A stretch of 64,000 bases of DNA from Pseudonocardia terrae (lineage in GTDB: Bacteria; Actinomycetota; Actinomycetes; Mycobacteriales; Pseudonocardiaceae), in the NCBI RefSeq assembly GCF_021343995.1, contig NZ_JAJTTE010000002.1, positions 1 through 64,000 on the forward strand. The letters are read 5' to 3'. Below, one piece after another: positions 27,148 to 36,390 of this stretch (positions within the stretch are counted from its first letter, which is position 1; each line of letters begins with the position of its first letter). Position numbers and translations under genes: made by a program. The notes under the pieces were generated by a model. The model saw nothing but the letters and a program-made list of their open reading frames with translations. It had not been told where the DNA came from and searched no databases.

Positions 27148-28079
27148 GACGAACCCTTCGCAGTGCCCTTCACAGTGCCCTTCGTAGTGCCCTCCACGGC
27201 GCCCTTCTCCGCGCCCTGCACGATCGGGACCCGCACGGAGTTGCCCCACTCGGTCCAGCTGCCGTCGTAGTTGCGGACGCCCTCGAACCCGAGCAGGTAG
27301 GACAGCACGAACCAGGTGTGACTGGAACGCTCGCCGATCCGGCAGTACGCGATGGTCGGCGAGTCCTTGGCCAGGCCCTGCTCGTCCTCGTAGATCCCGG
27401 CGAGCTCCGTGCGGGACTTGAACGTGCCGTCCTCGTTCGCCGCGCGGGCCCACGGCACGCTGGCGGCGCCCGGGATGTGGCCGCCGCGGACCGCGCCCTC
27501 CTGCGGGTAGTCCGGCATGTGCAGCAGCTCGCCGGAGTACTCGCCCGGCGACCGCACGTCGACGAGCTGGCCGCCCAGGTGGCGCAGCACGTCCTCCTTG
27601 AAGGCGCGGATCGCGATGTCGTCCCGCTCCACGATCGGGTACTCGACCGCCGCGGGTTTCGGCTGCTCGGTGGTCATCTCGCGGCCCTCGGCGACCCACT
27701 TGGTGCGACCGCCGTCGAGGATCCGGACGTCCTCGTGGCCGAACAGCCGGAACACCCAGAGCGCGTAGGTGGCCCACCAGTTGTTGCGGTCGCCGTAGAA
27801 GACGACCGTGGACTCGCGCGCGATGCCGCGCTCGCCGCAGAGCTTCGCGAAGGCCTCCGGGTCGACGTAGTCCCGGGTCACCGGGTCGTTCAGCTCGGTG
27901 TGCCAGTCCACCTTCACGGCGCCGGGGATGTGGCCGGTGTCGTAGAGCAGCACGTCCTCGTCCGACTCGACGACGACGAGGTCCGGGTCGCCGAGGTGCT
28001 CGGCCAGCCAGGTTGTGGTGACCAGCCGCTCCGGGTGGGCGTACTCGGCGAACTTGGGGTCCGGGTCAGTGGGAGCCAT
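27144..28079 (-). CDS. sseA: rhodanese-type sulfurtransferase
   Basis: 311 residues with two rhodanese domains. The first (residues about 15-135) is inactive: [14 protein letters not shown] to [13 protein letters not shown]. The second carries the catalytic Cys246 in the loop CRIGERSS; the CRxGxR type is that of thiosulfate or 3-mercaptopyruvate sulfurtransferases. [22 protein letters not shown] and [10 protein letters not shown] are standard family landmarks. Oddity: the last 20 residues are a Lys/Gly/Thr tail encoded by five 12-bp tandem units. ATG 28079 is supported by TACGCT 7 nt upstream. Confidence 0.92.
   Translation of the reverse strand: MAPTDPDPKFAEYAHPERLVTTTWLAEHLGDPDLVVVESDEDVLLYDTGHIPGAVKVDWHTELNDPVTRDYVDPEAFAKLCGERGIARESTVVFYGDRNNWWATYALWVFRLFGHEDVRILDGGRTKWVAEGREMTTEQPKPAAVEYPIVERDDIAIRAFKEDVLRHLGGQLVDVRSPGEYSGELLHMPDYPQEGAVRGGHIPGAASVPWARAANEDGTFKSRTELAGIYEDEQGLAKDSPTIAYCRIGERSSHTWFVLSYLLGFEGVRNYDGSWTEWGNSVRVPIVQGAEKGAVEGTTKGTVKGTAKGSS
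27154..27213. repeat. five tandem 12-bp units in the sulfurtransferase tail
   Basis: Imperfect units of the type cccttcacagtg in register from 27154 to 27213, encoding a repeated KGTx/EGTx tetrapeptide at the C-terminus of the sulfurtransferase. Confidence 0.75.
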
Positions 28080-28086
28080 GGCCGCG

Positions 28087-28092
28087 AGCGTA
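28087..28092 (-). promoter_or_regulatory. -10 box for the sulfurtransferase-sufE operon
   Basis: TACGCT on the minus strand, 7 nt before ATG 28079. Confidence 0.5.
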
Positions 28093-28156
28093 GTCCGGCG
28101 GAGACGAAGCTTGCGGAGTCGACCATCCACGCGGCGGCCGGGACGCCGCCGGTCGG

Positions 28157-28789
28157 TCAGCCCTCCGGGGGAGTCGTCCACAGGTCGGTCGGGGAGATCC
28201 CCAACGCGCCCAGCAGCCGCCGCACCAGCGGCAGGCTGATCCCGATGACGTTCGACGGGTCGCCGTCGATCCCGTCGACGAACCACCCGCCGAGCCCGTC
28301 GAGCGTGAACGCCCCCGCGACGACGAGCGGCTCGCCGCTCGCCAGGTAGGCCTCCAGCTCGGCGTCGGTGGGCGTGCCGAACCGGACGGTGGTGGTCGCG
28401 TGCCCCTCGGCGACCCGCTCGATCTCCCCCTCGACGACGTGCAGCACGGCGTGCCCGGTCACCAGGTCGCCCGTCCGCCCGGCCATCGCCTTCCACCGCG
28501 TGCGGGCGGTGTCGACGTCGTGCGGCTTGCCGACCAGCTCGCCGTCGATGAGCAGCATCGAGTCGCAGCCGATCACGACGGTGTCGTCGGGCGTCCCGTC
28601 GAGCGTCCGGGCGACGGTCGTGGCCTTCGCCCCGGCCAGCGTGGTCACCTTCTCGGCGGGCGGGGCGCCGGGGATCGCGCCGAGCAGAGCGTCCTCGTCG
28701 ACGTCGGAGACCCGGACGAGGGGATCGAGGCCCGCCGCGCGCAGGACGGACAGCCGGGCGGGGGAGGCGGAGGCGAGGACCAGACGCAC
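28157..28789 (-). CDS. maf: Maf family nucleotide pyrophosphatase
   Basis: 210 residues. Maf proteins hydrolyse non-canonical or specific nucleoside triphosphates (dTTP/UTP or m7GTP types). Signature N-terminus [20 protein letters not shown], then the [11 protein letters not shown] metal region, [11 protein letters not shown], the catalytic [12 protein letters not shown] and the C-terminal [23 protein letters not shown] 28789 is chosen because TAGAGT lies 6 nt upstream. In mycobacteria this gene is beside accE; here about 9 kb of regulatory genes separate them. Confidence 0.94.
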   Translation of the reverse strand: MRLVLASASPARLSVLRAAGLDPLVRVSDVDEDALLGAIPGAPPAEKVTTLAGAKATTVARTLDGTPDDTVVIGCDSMLLIDGELVGKPHDVDTARTRWKAMAGRTGDLVTGHAVLHVVEGEIERVAEGHATTTVRFGTPTDAELEAYLASGEPLVVAGAFTLDGLGGWFVDGIDGDPSNVIGISLPLVRRLLGALGISPTDLWTTPPEG

Positions 28790-28795
28790 GCGCCG

Positions 28796-28801
28796 ACTCT
28801 A
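28796..28801 (-). promoter_or_regulatory. -10 box for maf
   Basis: TAGAGT on the minus strand, 6 nt before GTG 28789; leaderless arrangement. Confidence 0.55.
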
Positions 28802-28842
28802 GGTGCGCCCCCGGCGCCCCCGCGCGGCACGTGGGGCGGCTG

Positions 28843-28954
28843 CGACCACCCGCCACGACCATCCACAACGACCGCCCGCGGCGACCATCCGCAACGACCG
28901 CCCGCCACGACCTGCAGCCACCACCCGCGGCCCCACCCGCCACGACCACCCGCC
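28843..28954. repeat. degenerate tandem repeats between maf and the response regulator gene
   Basis: Two clear 26-bp units (28853-28878 and 28879-28904; core cgaccatccrcaacgaccgc) followed by shorter relatives of the type ccacgaccaccc up to about 28954. No conserved open frame and no dyad. It may be a slipped-strand expansion in non-coding DNA. Confidence 0.6.
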
Positions 28955-28959
28955 GCGGG

Positions 28960-29607
28960 TCACTCGCCCACGAGCCCGTGCCGGTAGGCGTAGCGGACGG
29001 CCTGGGCCCGGTCGCGCAGCCCGGCCTTGGCGAACAGGTGGTTGACGTGGGTCTTCACGGTCGCCTCACCGACCACCAGCCGGCGGGCGATCTGCTGGTT
29101 GGACAGGCCCTCGGCGATGAGCGTGAGCACCTCCGCCTCGCGCGGGGTGAGCCCGTCGGGCAGGGCGTCCGGGGCCGGGGCGGGCGCCGGGGCGGCCCCG
29201 CCGACGAGCCGGGCGGCGGCGGCCGGGTCGAGGGTGGTCTGCCCGTCGGCGGCCGAGCGGAGTGCCCGGCCGATGGCCTCGGCGTCGGCGTCCTTGGACA
29301 GCCAGCCCGCGGCGCCCGCGCGCAGGGCGGGGACCAGCGCCTCGTCGTCGACGTACGTCGTGAGGACGACGACCGCGGTGCCCGGGTGCTCGGCCCGGAC
29401 CCGGCGGGTGGCCTCGACGCCGTCGACCCCCGGCATCCGCAGGTCCGTGAGCAGCACGTCGGGGCCGTGCTCGGCGACCAGCTCCACCGCGCCCGCGCCG
29501 TCGGCCGCCGCGCCGACGACCTCGATCCCCGGGAGCAGACCGAGCAGGGTGACCAGGCCGTCCCGGACGATCCGCTGGTCGTCGGCCAGCACGACCCGCA
29601 GGGTCAC
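28960..29607 (-). CDS. NarL/LuxR family response regulator
   Basis: 215 residues. Receiver domain: [14 protein letters not shown] with the acidic pair, phospho-acceptor Asp in [22 protein letters not shown], and Lys in GWLSKDA. An Ala/Pro linker leads to a LuxR-type HTH at the C-terminus ([20 protein letters not shown], then [20 protein letters not shown]). GTG 29607 overlaps the kinase stop (GTGA). Its partner is the kinase encoded just upstream; targets are unknown, the operon itself being one possibility. Confidence 0.93.
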   Translation of the reverse strand: MTLRVVLADDQRIVRDGLVTLLGLLPGIEVVGAAADGAGAVELVAEHGPDVLLTDLRMPGVDGVEATRRVRAEHPGTAVVVLTTYVDDEALVPALRAGAAGWLSKDADAEAIGRALRSAADGQTTLDPAAAARLVGGAAPAPAPAPDALPDGLTPREAEVLTLIAEGLSNQQIARRLVVGEATVKTHVNHLFAKAGLRDRAQAVRYAYRHGLVGE

Positions 29608-30725
29608 GGCGTCACCGGGACCGTGAGCCGAACCCGCCATCCGTCCTCCGTCGGTCCCGCGTCGAGCCGGGCGCCGACCAGTGCCGCCCGCTCGGCCATC
29701 CCGACCAGACCGTAGCCGCCGGTGCCGGGCTCGGGACGGACACCGGTCACGTCGGCCACCTCGAGCTCGAGGTCGCCGCCCGTCCGCCGCAGCCGCACCG
29801 TGACCGGGGCGCCGGGGGCGTGCCTGCGCGCGTTGGACAGCGCCTCCTGTGCGGTCCGGACGAGGGTGTCGCGGGCCTCGGGGGACACCTCCGGCAGGTC
29901 GTCGGCCAGGTCGAGGGTCGCGCCGGCGTGGTCGGCGGCGAGCGCCCGCAGCGCGGTGGGGAGGTCGACCGGCTCGCTGCGCAGTGCGTGCACGGCCCGC
30001 CGCGCCTCGGCGAGGCCCTCGGTCGCGAGCCGGTGCGCCCGCTCGATCTGGGCGACCGTGTCGGCCGGGGCGCCGTCGCGCTGCAGCATCAGCCGCGCCC
30101 CCTGGAGCTGCACCGCCAGCGCGGAGAGCGAGTGCGCGAGGACGTCGTGCAGGTCCCGGGCGATCCGGGCGCGCTCGGCCAGCGCCGCCGCGCGGGCGTG
30201 CTCCTCGGTCGCCCTGGTCTCGGCGGCGCGGGCGAGCTCCTGCTCCTCGGCGCGGCGGCGTGCGTCCCGCCGGCTCATACCGATCAGCATCGCGCTGACC
30301 AGCCCGAGCGTGACCAGCAGCGACGGCACGAGCTCGCCGTTCGCGATCGTCAGGGCGAGGGTGAGCGACGTGGCGGCGGTGAGCGCGACGGCGGGCCACC
30401 GGGGCAGCCGCGCCCCCGCCGCACCGACCGCGACGAAGCAGAAGGCGACCGACGTGGACCAGGACCCCGCCAGGGCGCTCATCAGGCAGCCCCCGGTCGC
30501 CGTCGCGACGAGCCCGCCGGCGTCCCAGCCCGGCCGCTCGAGCCGCGCACCCATGACCACCCAGCCGAGGCAGGCCACCGCCGTGGCCACCACGGCGAGC
30601 GGCGTGACCGGCAACCGTGGCTGCCCGAGATAGGCCGCGGCCACGATGATCGGCAGCCAGACCAGGGCCGCGGCCCGCCGCAGGGCGGAGGGGCGCGACC
30701 CCGGACCGGCCGCGTCGAGGATCAC
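29604..30725 (-). CDS. NarL-type sensor histidine kinase
   Basis: 373 residues. Five or six hydrophobic helices in the first 150 residues and no large extracytoplasmic loop, so it probably senses within or at the membrane. A coiled HisKA_3 segment follows with the phospho-acceptor His in RARIARDLHDVLAHSLSALA; the N-box is AQEALSNARRHA, and GGYGLVGMAERAALVGA is the HATPase end. Its GTG overlaps the stop of the upstream membrane protein gene (GTGA). Three genes form one coupled operon. Confidence 0.92.
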   Translation of the reverse strand: MILDAAGPGSRPSALRRAAALVWLPIIVAAAYLGQPRLPVTPLAVVATAVACLGWVVMGARLERPGWDAGGLVATATGGCLMSALAGSWSTSVAFCFVAVGAAGARLPRWPAVALTAATSLTLALTIANGELVPSLLVTLGLVSAMLIGMSRRDARRRAEEQELARAAETRATEEHARAAALAERARIARDLHDVLAHSLSALAVQLQGARLMLQRDGAPADTVAQIERAHRLATEGLAEARRAVHALRSEPVDLPTALRALAADHAGATLDLADDLPEVSPEARDTLVRTAQEALSNARRHAPGAPVTVRLRRTGGDLELEVADVTGVRPEPGTGGYGLVGMAERAALVGARLDAGPTEDGWRVRLTVPVTP

Positions 30726-31234
30726 CCCCCGATCCTCGCGTGCGGGGTCCCGGCCCCGTCAACGGACGTCACCGTGGTGGCCCGTGCCCGCAGCACCCAG
30801 CCCTGCACCAGCAGGCTCAGCCCGAGGGAGGCGAGCAGCGTCGCCGACTCGAGCGCGCCCGCGCCGAGCCGGACGGCGAGCAGGCCCAGCCCGATCCGCA
30901 GCCCGATCGTGAGTACCCAGAGGGCCAGGGTGACCGCGCCGCCGCGCTGGTGCAGCACGCCGTCGCGCACGAACAGCCGCACCGACCGGCCGCGCAGCAC
31001 CCCGAGCCCGACGACGAGGAGCAGCTCGACGCCCGTCAACGCCAGCCCGACCGTGGTCACCGGCGCGTGCGCCTGCAGGAGCGTCAGCACGCCGAGCACC
31101 GTCAGCACCAGCGGCACGAGCATCGTCCGCCGGTCCGTGACGGGCCGGTCGGTCAGCTGGCGGGTGACGACCCAGACGAGCAGCGCCGCGACGACGAGGG
31201 CGGTGACCAGGGGGTTCCCCGAGGCGAAGTCCAT
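30722..31234 (-). CDS. multi-pass membrane protein (DUF1453/CcdC-like)
   Basis: 170 residues with four or five TM helices (near 8-26, 38-55, 61-80, 100-119, 126-148) and short loops. The layout resembles DUF1453/CcdC-like proteins, often linked to two-component systems. As the first gene of a coupled operon with a kinase and regulator it could be an accessory sensor. ATG 31234 is chosen by the hydrophobic start (MDFASGNPLVTALVV); no ribosome binding site is clear. Confidence 0.66.
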   Translation of the reverse strand: MDFASGNPLVTALVVAALLVWVVTRQLTDRPVTDRRTMLVPLVLTVLGVLTLLQAHAPVTTVGLALTGVELLLVVGLGVLRGRSVRLFVRDGVLHQRGGAVTLALWVLTIGLRIGLGLLAVRLGAGALESATLLASLGLSLLVQGWVLRARATTVTSVDGAGTPHARIGG

Positions 31235-31286
31235 GCCCCGAAGCCTGCTCGGGAACCGCGGGCCGATCGTCGGCCCTCGGGTCGAA

Positions 31287-31314
31287 CCCGGGTGGAGCCG
31301 CGGCTCCACCCGGG
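31287..31314. terminator. 28-bp perfect palindrome between hoxX and the two-component operon
   Basis: CCCGGGTGGAGCCG (31287-31300) is followed directly by its reverse complement (31301-31314). As RNA it gives a 12-bp stem with a 4-nt loop just past the hoxX stop at 31332. It also lies 53 nt upstream of the membrane protein start and could act as an operator. Confidence 0.65.
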
Positions 31315-31331
31315 GGTGGACCGGCCCACGA

Positions 31332-33083
31332 TCAGCCCGCGATCTCCGCCACGACCGGCTCGGCCTCGGCCACGGTCGCCGCCTCGCGGACGGAGCGGGC
31401 GATCGTCGGGTCGTCGAAGGAGGTGTCCTTGGCCTTCGTGACGAACTCGTGCCGCAGCCGGGCGTAGCCGAACCGGTCGTCGAACATGTCCCGGCTCATC
31501 TCGGCCAGCTCCTGGACCCGGTAGGTCTCGAGCGGGCGGCGCAGCTCGTCGGCCTCGCGGGCGGCCTGCTTGGCGGCCAGGGCGGCGGCGTACCCATCGC
31601 CGGTGGCGAGCCGGACGGCGTGCTCGACGACCTGCTCGTCGAAGGCCGCCCGGTCGCCCTCGAGCACCTCGTCGACCAGGCCGGTGCGCAGCGCCTCGGC
31701 CGCGCCGACCGGCAGGCAGTCGCGGGTGAACCGGACCGCGTCGGCCAGGCCGACCCGCCGCGGCAGGGCGTAGGTCCAGTACTCCGAGCCGGTCAGGCCC
31801 ATGTTCCGGTAGTGCGGGTTGAGCACGGCCCCGCGGCGCAGCAGCACGGTGTCGGCGCCGAGCGCCATCATCACGCCGCCGGCGCCCGCCGGCCCGCCCA
31901 CCGCGGTCACGACGAGCTGCGAGGTGCAGGTCAGCAGCTCGCGGCACACGTCGTTGATGGCGTTGATGGTGCGCCAGCTCTCCACCGTCGCGTCGGGCCG
32001 GCCCTCGGCGACGTTGAGGTGGATGCCGTTGGAGAAGATCTCGCCGCCCTCGAAGACCAGGACCTTCGTGTCCTGCGCGGCCGCGTGCCGGAGCGCGGCG
32101 GCGACCCGGTGGCCCTGGCCCGCGGACATCGCGCCGTTGTAGAGGTCGGCGCGCACCACGCCCACACAGCCGTCCGGCCCGACGCGCCGGTAGCTGATCT
32201 CGCGGTAACCGTCCGACGGGCCGGTCGGCCGCTCGAGCGACTCGGGCACCTCGTCGAGGACCCCGTCGAGAGCGCTGCCCAGCACCGTGGTCGCGGGCAG
32301 CTTGACCCCGCCCGGGACGCGGGCGTGCCCGATCCACACCGCCCCGTCGCCCGTCCGCACCAGGAGCGCGCCGTGCCGGCGCAGGGCGATCGATCCGGGC
32401 GCGCCCGGGGTCGCCGAGCCGCGGTGCGCGTCGAACACCGACAGTGCGACGCCGGCGATCTCCGAGCGCACGCCCGGCGCCCCGTCGCCCGCCCGCACCC
32501 GACGCAGGACGTGGTCCGTCGGGTCCTCCCAGGAGAAGGCCCGGTCGGTCTGCTTCATGGTCGGCCGGAGCCGCCCGATCACGGCGTCGCCGAACGACTC
32601 GACGGGCAGCGGGACGAACGCCGGGTCCTGCGCCTTGGCGACGACCTCACGGGCCAGCTCGACGGCCGCGTCGGCCACCGGTCCGTTGTAGACGGCGGAC
32701 TTGCGGGGAGGCTCCGCGGGCATCGCGAAGGTCCGGGTGCCCCAGATCGGGCCGGCGTCCATCTCCTCGACGGCCTGCAGCGCCGTGACGCCCCAGACCG
32801 GCTCCGCGTCCGTGACCGCCCAGTCGATCGACGACGGGCCGCGGTCGCCCAGCGGGCCCGGGTGGATCACCACGACGCGGTACCCCCGCCACACGTCCTC
32901 GGGCACCCGCTCCTTCAGGAACGGGCAGAGCACCAGCTCGGGTCGCGTGGTCTCGACGGCCTTGCGGATGGTGGCCTCGTCGTGGGCCAGTCGCACGTCG
33001 AGGTGGTGCCCGTCCTCGCGGAGCTCCGTCCAGACGCGCTGGGTCAGCCCGTTGTAGGACGAACAGAGCAGCAGGATTCTCAC
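31332..33083 (-). CDS. hoxX: HoxX-type CO-forming hydrogenase maturase homologue
   Basis: 583 residues in two parts. The N-terminal formyl-transferase-like domain carries VVIHPGPLGDRGPSSIDWA (residues 72-90), and the C-terminal half is an enoyl-CoA hydratase/isomerase fold (LVVTAVGGPAGAGGVMMALG, then NMGLTGSEYWTYALPRRVG). HoxX is known to turn formyl-tetrahydrofolate into CO for the active site of O2-tolerant [NiFe] hydrogenases. No hydrogenase structural or hyp gene is in this window, so either these lie elsewhere or the protein does something else. GTG 33083 has GGAGAAG 5 nt upstream. Confidence 0.88.
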   Translation of the reverse strand: MRILLLCSSYNGLTQRVWTELREDGHHLDVRLAHDEATIRKAVETTRPELVLCPFLKERVPEDVWRGYRVVVIHPGPLGDRGPSSIDWAVTDAEPVWGVTALQAVEEMDAGPIWGTRTFAMPAEPPRKSAVYNGPVADAAVELAREVVAKAQDPAFVPLPVESFGDAVIGRLRPTMKQTDRAFSWEDPTDHVLRRVRAGDGAPGVRSEIAGVALSVFDAHRGSATPGAPGSIALRRHGALLVRTGDGAVWIGHARVPGGVKLPATTVLGSALDGVLDEVPESLERPTGPSDGYREISYRRVGPDGCVGVVRADLYNGAMSAGQGHRVAAALRHAAAQDTKVLVFEGGEIFSNGIHLNVAEGRPDATVESWRTINAINDVCRELLTCTSQLVVTAVGGPAGAGGVMMALGADTVLLRRGAVLNPHYRNMGLTGSEYWTYALPRRVGLADAVRFTRDCLPVGAAEALRTGLVDEVLEGDRAAFDEQVVEHAVRLATGDGYAAALAAKQAAREADELRRPLETYRVQELAEMSRDMFDDRFGYARLRHEFVTKAKDTSFDDPTIARSVREAATVAEAEPVVAEIAG

Positions 33084-33909
33084 GTACTTCTCCGGGATGA
33101 TCGACCAGTGGGGGAGCACTGCCGACCGGGCGCGACGCTGCGCCGCGGTCACCACGAACGCGCGCGGGGTGCTCCCGGTGCTGCACGTGGACCGCGAGGC
33201 ACGTTACCTCGATCGTGACGGTGATCGACTGGGCCGAACGGTCCAGAAGATCGACTCCGGCCGGAGGTACCCGACTGCGGGGCGGGAACGTCGTCGCAGG
33301 TGGTCATGGGTGTGGCGCGCTCCCGCTTCCGCACGTCGACACGCCGAAGTGGGCGCGGTGCGTCGCCGAGCGGTCACCTCGGGTGGCTCGGTCGCTGCTC
33401 CCACAGGGTGAATTTCTCGCGCTCCGGCGTCGGGCGACCACGCGGGGTCGTCGTCGCGCCGATCCGGCTCGGCACGCGTCCGAAGGGCCTATCGCCCGCC
33501 TCCGCGGGCTCACAGCAACTGCGGCCCAACGAGCGTCCCGGGCGATCTCTCGCCGAATGAGCCTCTTTCGCGGCGAGTGGTCGGCAGCCTGAGCCCGGCG
33601 GTCGCAACGGCCCCGGACACGGCACGGCACTGTGCCGAACGGGTGTGCCCCGTGCACCGCCGACAGGGGCGAAAGGCCTCCGTTCCGCGCCGATCGGCAG
33701 TCTCCACGGCTGTGGATCATGAACTTCCACCCGATCGAGTCATGCCCGAGACACGCTCCGTGTACCTTCCGCCGTCGACGCGTGCATAGTCCACCGGGGC
33801 CCCGACCCGATCGGACGACCGCCCGGCCGGGGCCTGGCCGAGAGTGAGTGGCCCGCCGGTGGTGCGCGCGCCGAGCCGGACGAATGCGACCGAGAGGGTG
33901 GCCGACCGA
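33084..33909. other. 826-nt region without a convincing gene
   Basis: Between the divergent hoxX and cvnA. Open frames up to about 125 codons exist on both strands but lack ribosome binding sites, homology I can recognise or the expected third-base GC bias, so I call none. Base composition is lower in GC than the coding DNA around it (for example gggtgaatttctcgcg near 33407). A possible cvnA promoter is the extended -10-like TGCATAGT at 33784-33791, about 120 nt before the start. Confidence 0.45.
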
Positions 33910-36390
33910 ATGACGAGGCTGCTGGACTGGCTGCCACGCGGCAACACGCTCGACGAGGCGTCGTTCCGCAGGCGCCACCGACTGCTGCAGTGGATCCTGG
34001 CCGCGCACGTCCCCGTGCTGTTCCTGTTCGGGTTGTTCCTCGACAACCCGATGGGCCTGGTGCTCGGGGCCGGTATCGCCCCCGTCGTCGTGCTGCTGCT
34101 GGCCGGGCACTTCGTGCCGGCGAAGCGCGTCGCGGCGTCGTGCGTCAGCGCCGGGCTGGTGTGGTGCTCGATCACGCTCGTGGCCGTCACGCACGGCACG
34201 ATCGAGTCGCACTTCCACTTCTTCATCATCATCGGCTTCATCGCCCTCTACCAGGACTGGGTGCCGTTCCTCTGGAACATCCTGCTCACCGGGGTGTCGC
34301 ACGGCATCGGGACGCTCTTCTGGCCGACGCTGATCTTCAACCACCCCGATGCGCAGCGTGAACCGTGGGTGTGGGCCGGCATCCACTCCGGCGCCGTGCT
34401 CTGCGCGTGCGTCGGCATGGTGATCTTCTGGCGGATCACGGAGGACGAGCAGCACGAGAAGGAGGAGCTCGGCCGCGAGCTCGTCCGCGCCGACGCCGAG
34501 ATCGGCCGCCGGCAGTTCACCTCGGACATGCTCGTCAACCTGGCCCGGCGCAACCAGTCGATGCTCTACCGGCAGCTGGACATCATCAACCAGCTCGAGG
34601 AGAAGGAGCGGGACCCCGACGCGCTCGCCGAGCTGTTCAAGCTCGACCACCTCGCCACCCGCGTCCGGCGCAACGCCGAGAGTCTGCTCGTCCTCTCCGG
34701 CGAGCAGCCGCCCCGCGTGTGGTCGGCGCCGGTCTCCATGCGCGACGTCGTGCGCGCCGCGATCGCCGAGACCGAGGACCTCGAGCGGGTGGAGTTCTCC
34801 GTCGACGACCGGATCGCGGTCACGGGCCACAGTGTCGCCGACCTGACCCACCTGCTCGCCGAGCTCACCGAGAACGCCGTCCGGTTCTCCCCGCCGGACA
34901 CCGCCGTCACGATCCGCAGCCGCCCGCAGCGCGCCGATATCGGCGGTCAGGTCCTCACGATCGAGGACTGGGGCGTCGGCATGCCCGACGACGAGCTGGC
35001 CGCGGCCAACGACATGCTCATCCGCCCGCGCGAGGTCGACCTGTCGGTGTCGCAGCGGCTCGGCTTCCACGTGGTCGCGCGCCTCGCCGCGCGGCACGGC
35101 ATCGAGGTGTCGCTGTCGACCACGCCGGGCTCCGGGCTGACGGCCGTCGTCATCCTCCCCGCGGCGCTGTTCGTGTCCGACCCGCAGGCCGGTCCGCACG
35201 CCGGAATCGGCAGCGGGCCGGAGCAGACGCGGCGCGCCGCCGCCGTCCACGAGCACACCCCGTCGGAGCACGCCCGCAGCGCCCAGGCCACCGCGACCAC
35301 CGAACGCAGTCCGCTCCCCGGTCTCGCGGCCGCGACCGCCCCGGCCTGGACCCCGCCGTCCCCGTCGCCGTCCCCGTCGAGCTCGCCGGCTCCCACGCCG
35401 TCGACACCGGACCGGCCGGTCCCGGCCACCCGCCGCGGCACCCCGGCCACGCCGGTCTCGTCGCCGGCCACCCCGGCGGCGCTGCCGATCAGCCGGCCCG
35501 CCCCGATCCCGGCCGGGCAGGGCGGCAACTGGTCGGGCTGGTGGGACCCGGCACCCGCCGACCGCGCCCCCGGCCGTTCCGTGGAGGACCGGCCCGGCGG
35601 CAACGGCGACGGCCACGCCGCGAACGGCCGCAACGGCTCGACCGGCCTCGCTCCCCACCGCAACGGGCACGACGGCAACGGGCACGACGGCAACGGGTAC
35701 GGCGGCAACGGGTACGGCGGCAACGGGTACGACGGCAACGGGTACGACGGGAACGGGCACAACGGCACCGGGCACAGCGGCGAGGCGCGCAACGGGCACG
35801 CCCTCCTCGGGGGCGACGGCGCCGTGGCCGCCGGCGGCCCGGCGACCGTGGGGCGCGTGCAGGTGAACGGCACCGACGGGCACACCGGCAACGGCCACAC
35901 GAACGGCACCCGCCTCACCCCGGCAGGCGCCGACGGTCGGGCCACCGACCGCCCGGACCGCACCACCGACCCGGACCGCACCACCGACCGCCCGGACCGT
36001 GCCGACACCGGCGACCGCGCCGGCGACCGCGCCGACGGCCGCGCGGACGGCACCGTCGGCCGGTCCGGCGACGCCGACGCCCCGGACACCGCCCGGGTCC
36101 CGATCCCGACCCCGCGGCCGGCCCCGGCCGAGAGCTCGCGGCCACCGGCCACCGGCTCCAGCGGGCTGCGGCGGCGGGTCCCGCAGGCGTCGCTCGCCCC
36201 CGAGCTGCGCGGCGGCTCGGCCGAGCCCGCCACCCCGACGGCGCCGGCCGCCCCGGCCGCGCCCAACGCCGGTGCCGCCCAGGCACTGTCCCGTTACCAG
36301 GCCAGCCGGCAGGCCGCCCAGGCCGTCGCCGACCAGGTCCTCGACGGGGCGCACGACCAGCACATCACCGACAGGAGGACCCACCCGTGA
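33910..36390 (+). CDS. cvnA: conservon sensor kinase-like protein CvnA
   Basis: 826 residues from ATG 33910 (GTG 33844 is possible). Five or six TM helices occupy residues 25-175, with the motif HFHFFIIIGFIALYQDW typical of this sensor group. A coiled segment follows, then the conservon-type dimerisation helix LFKLDHLATRVRRNAESLLV, which does not follow the classical H-box, and a HATPase domain (LTENAVRFSPP, DWGVGMPDDEL, RLGFHVVARLAARHGI). The last 400 residues are disordered and carry a 5-residue Asn/Gly repeat. First gene of a cvnABCD operon, thought to form a membrane GPCR-like switch with the GTPase CvnD. Confidence 0.92.
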   Translation: MTRLLDWLPRGNTLDEASFRRRHRLLQWILAAHVPVLFLFGLFLDNPMGLVLGAGIAPVVVLLLAGHFVPAKRVAASCVSAGLVWCSITLVAVTHGTIESHFHFFIIIGFIALYQDWVPFLWNILLTGVSHGIGTLFWPTLIFNHPDAQREPWVWAGIHSGAVLCACVGMVIFWRITEDEQHEKEELGRELVRADAEIGRRQFTSDMLVNLARRNQSMLYRQLDIINQLEEKERDPDALAELFKLDHLATRVRRNAESLLVLSGEQPPRVWSAPVSMRDVVRAAIAETEDLERVEFSVDDRIAVTGHSVADLTHLLAELTENAVRFSPPDTAVTIRSRPQRADIGGQVLTIEDWGVGMPDDELAAANDMLIRPREVDLSVSQRLGFHVVARLAARHGIEVSLSTTPGSGLTAVVILPAALFVSDPQAGPHAGIGSGPEQTRRAAAVHEHTPSEHARSAQATATTERSPLPGLAAATAPAWTPPSPSPSPSSSPAPTPSTPDRPVPATRRGTPATPVSSPATPAALPISRPAPIPAGQGGNWSGWWDPAPADRAPGRSVEDRPGGNGDGHAANGRNGSTGLAPHRNGHDGNGHDGNGYGGNGYGGNGYDGNGYDGNGHNGTGHSGEARNGHALLGGDGAVAAGGPATVGRVQVNGTDGHTGNGHTNGTRLTPAGADGRATDRPDRTTDPDRTTDRPDRADTGDRAGDRADGRADGTVGRSGDADAPDTARVPIPTPRPAPAESSRPPATGSSGLRRRVPQASLAPELRGGSAEPATPTAPAAPAAPNAGAAQALSRYQASRQAAQAVADQVLDGAHDQHITDRRTHP
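35661..35775. repeat. 15-bp tandem repeat in cvnA
   Basis: About seven imperfect copies of ggcaacgggtacgac, in frame, giving NG[HY][DG]G pentapeptides in the disordered tail of CvnA. Confidence 0.85.

Noticed and set aside
24270-28079. SufE and sulfurtransferase as parts of the MNIO system
   Set aside because: Their position beside accA3 is ancestral (also in mycobacteria, without the MNIO genes), so closeness alone does not link them to it.
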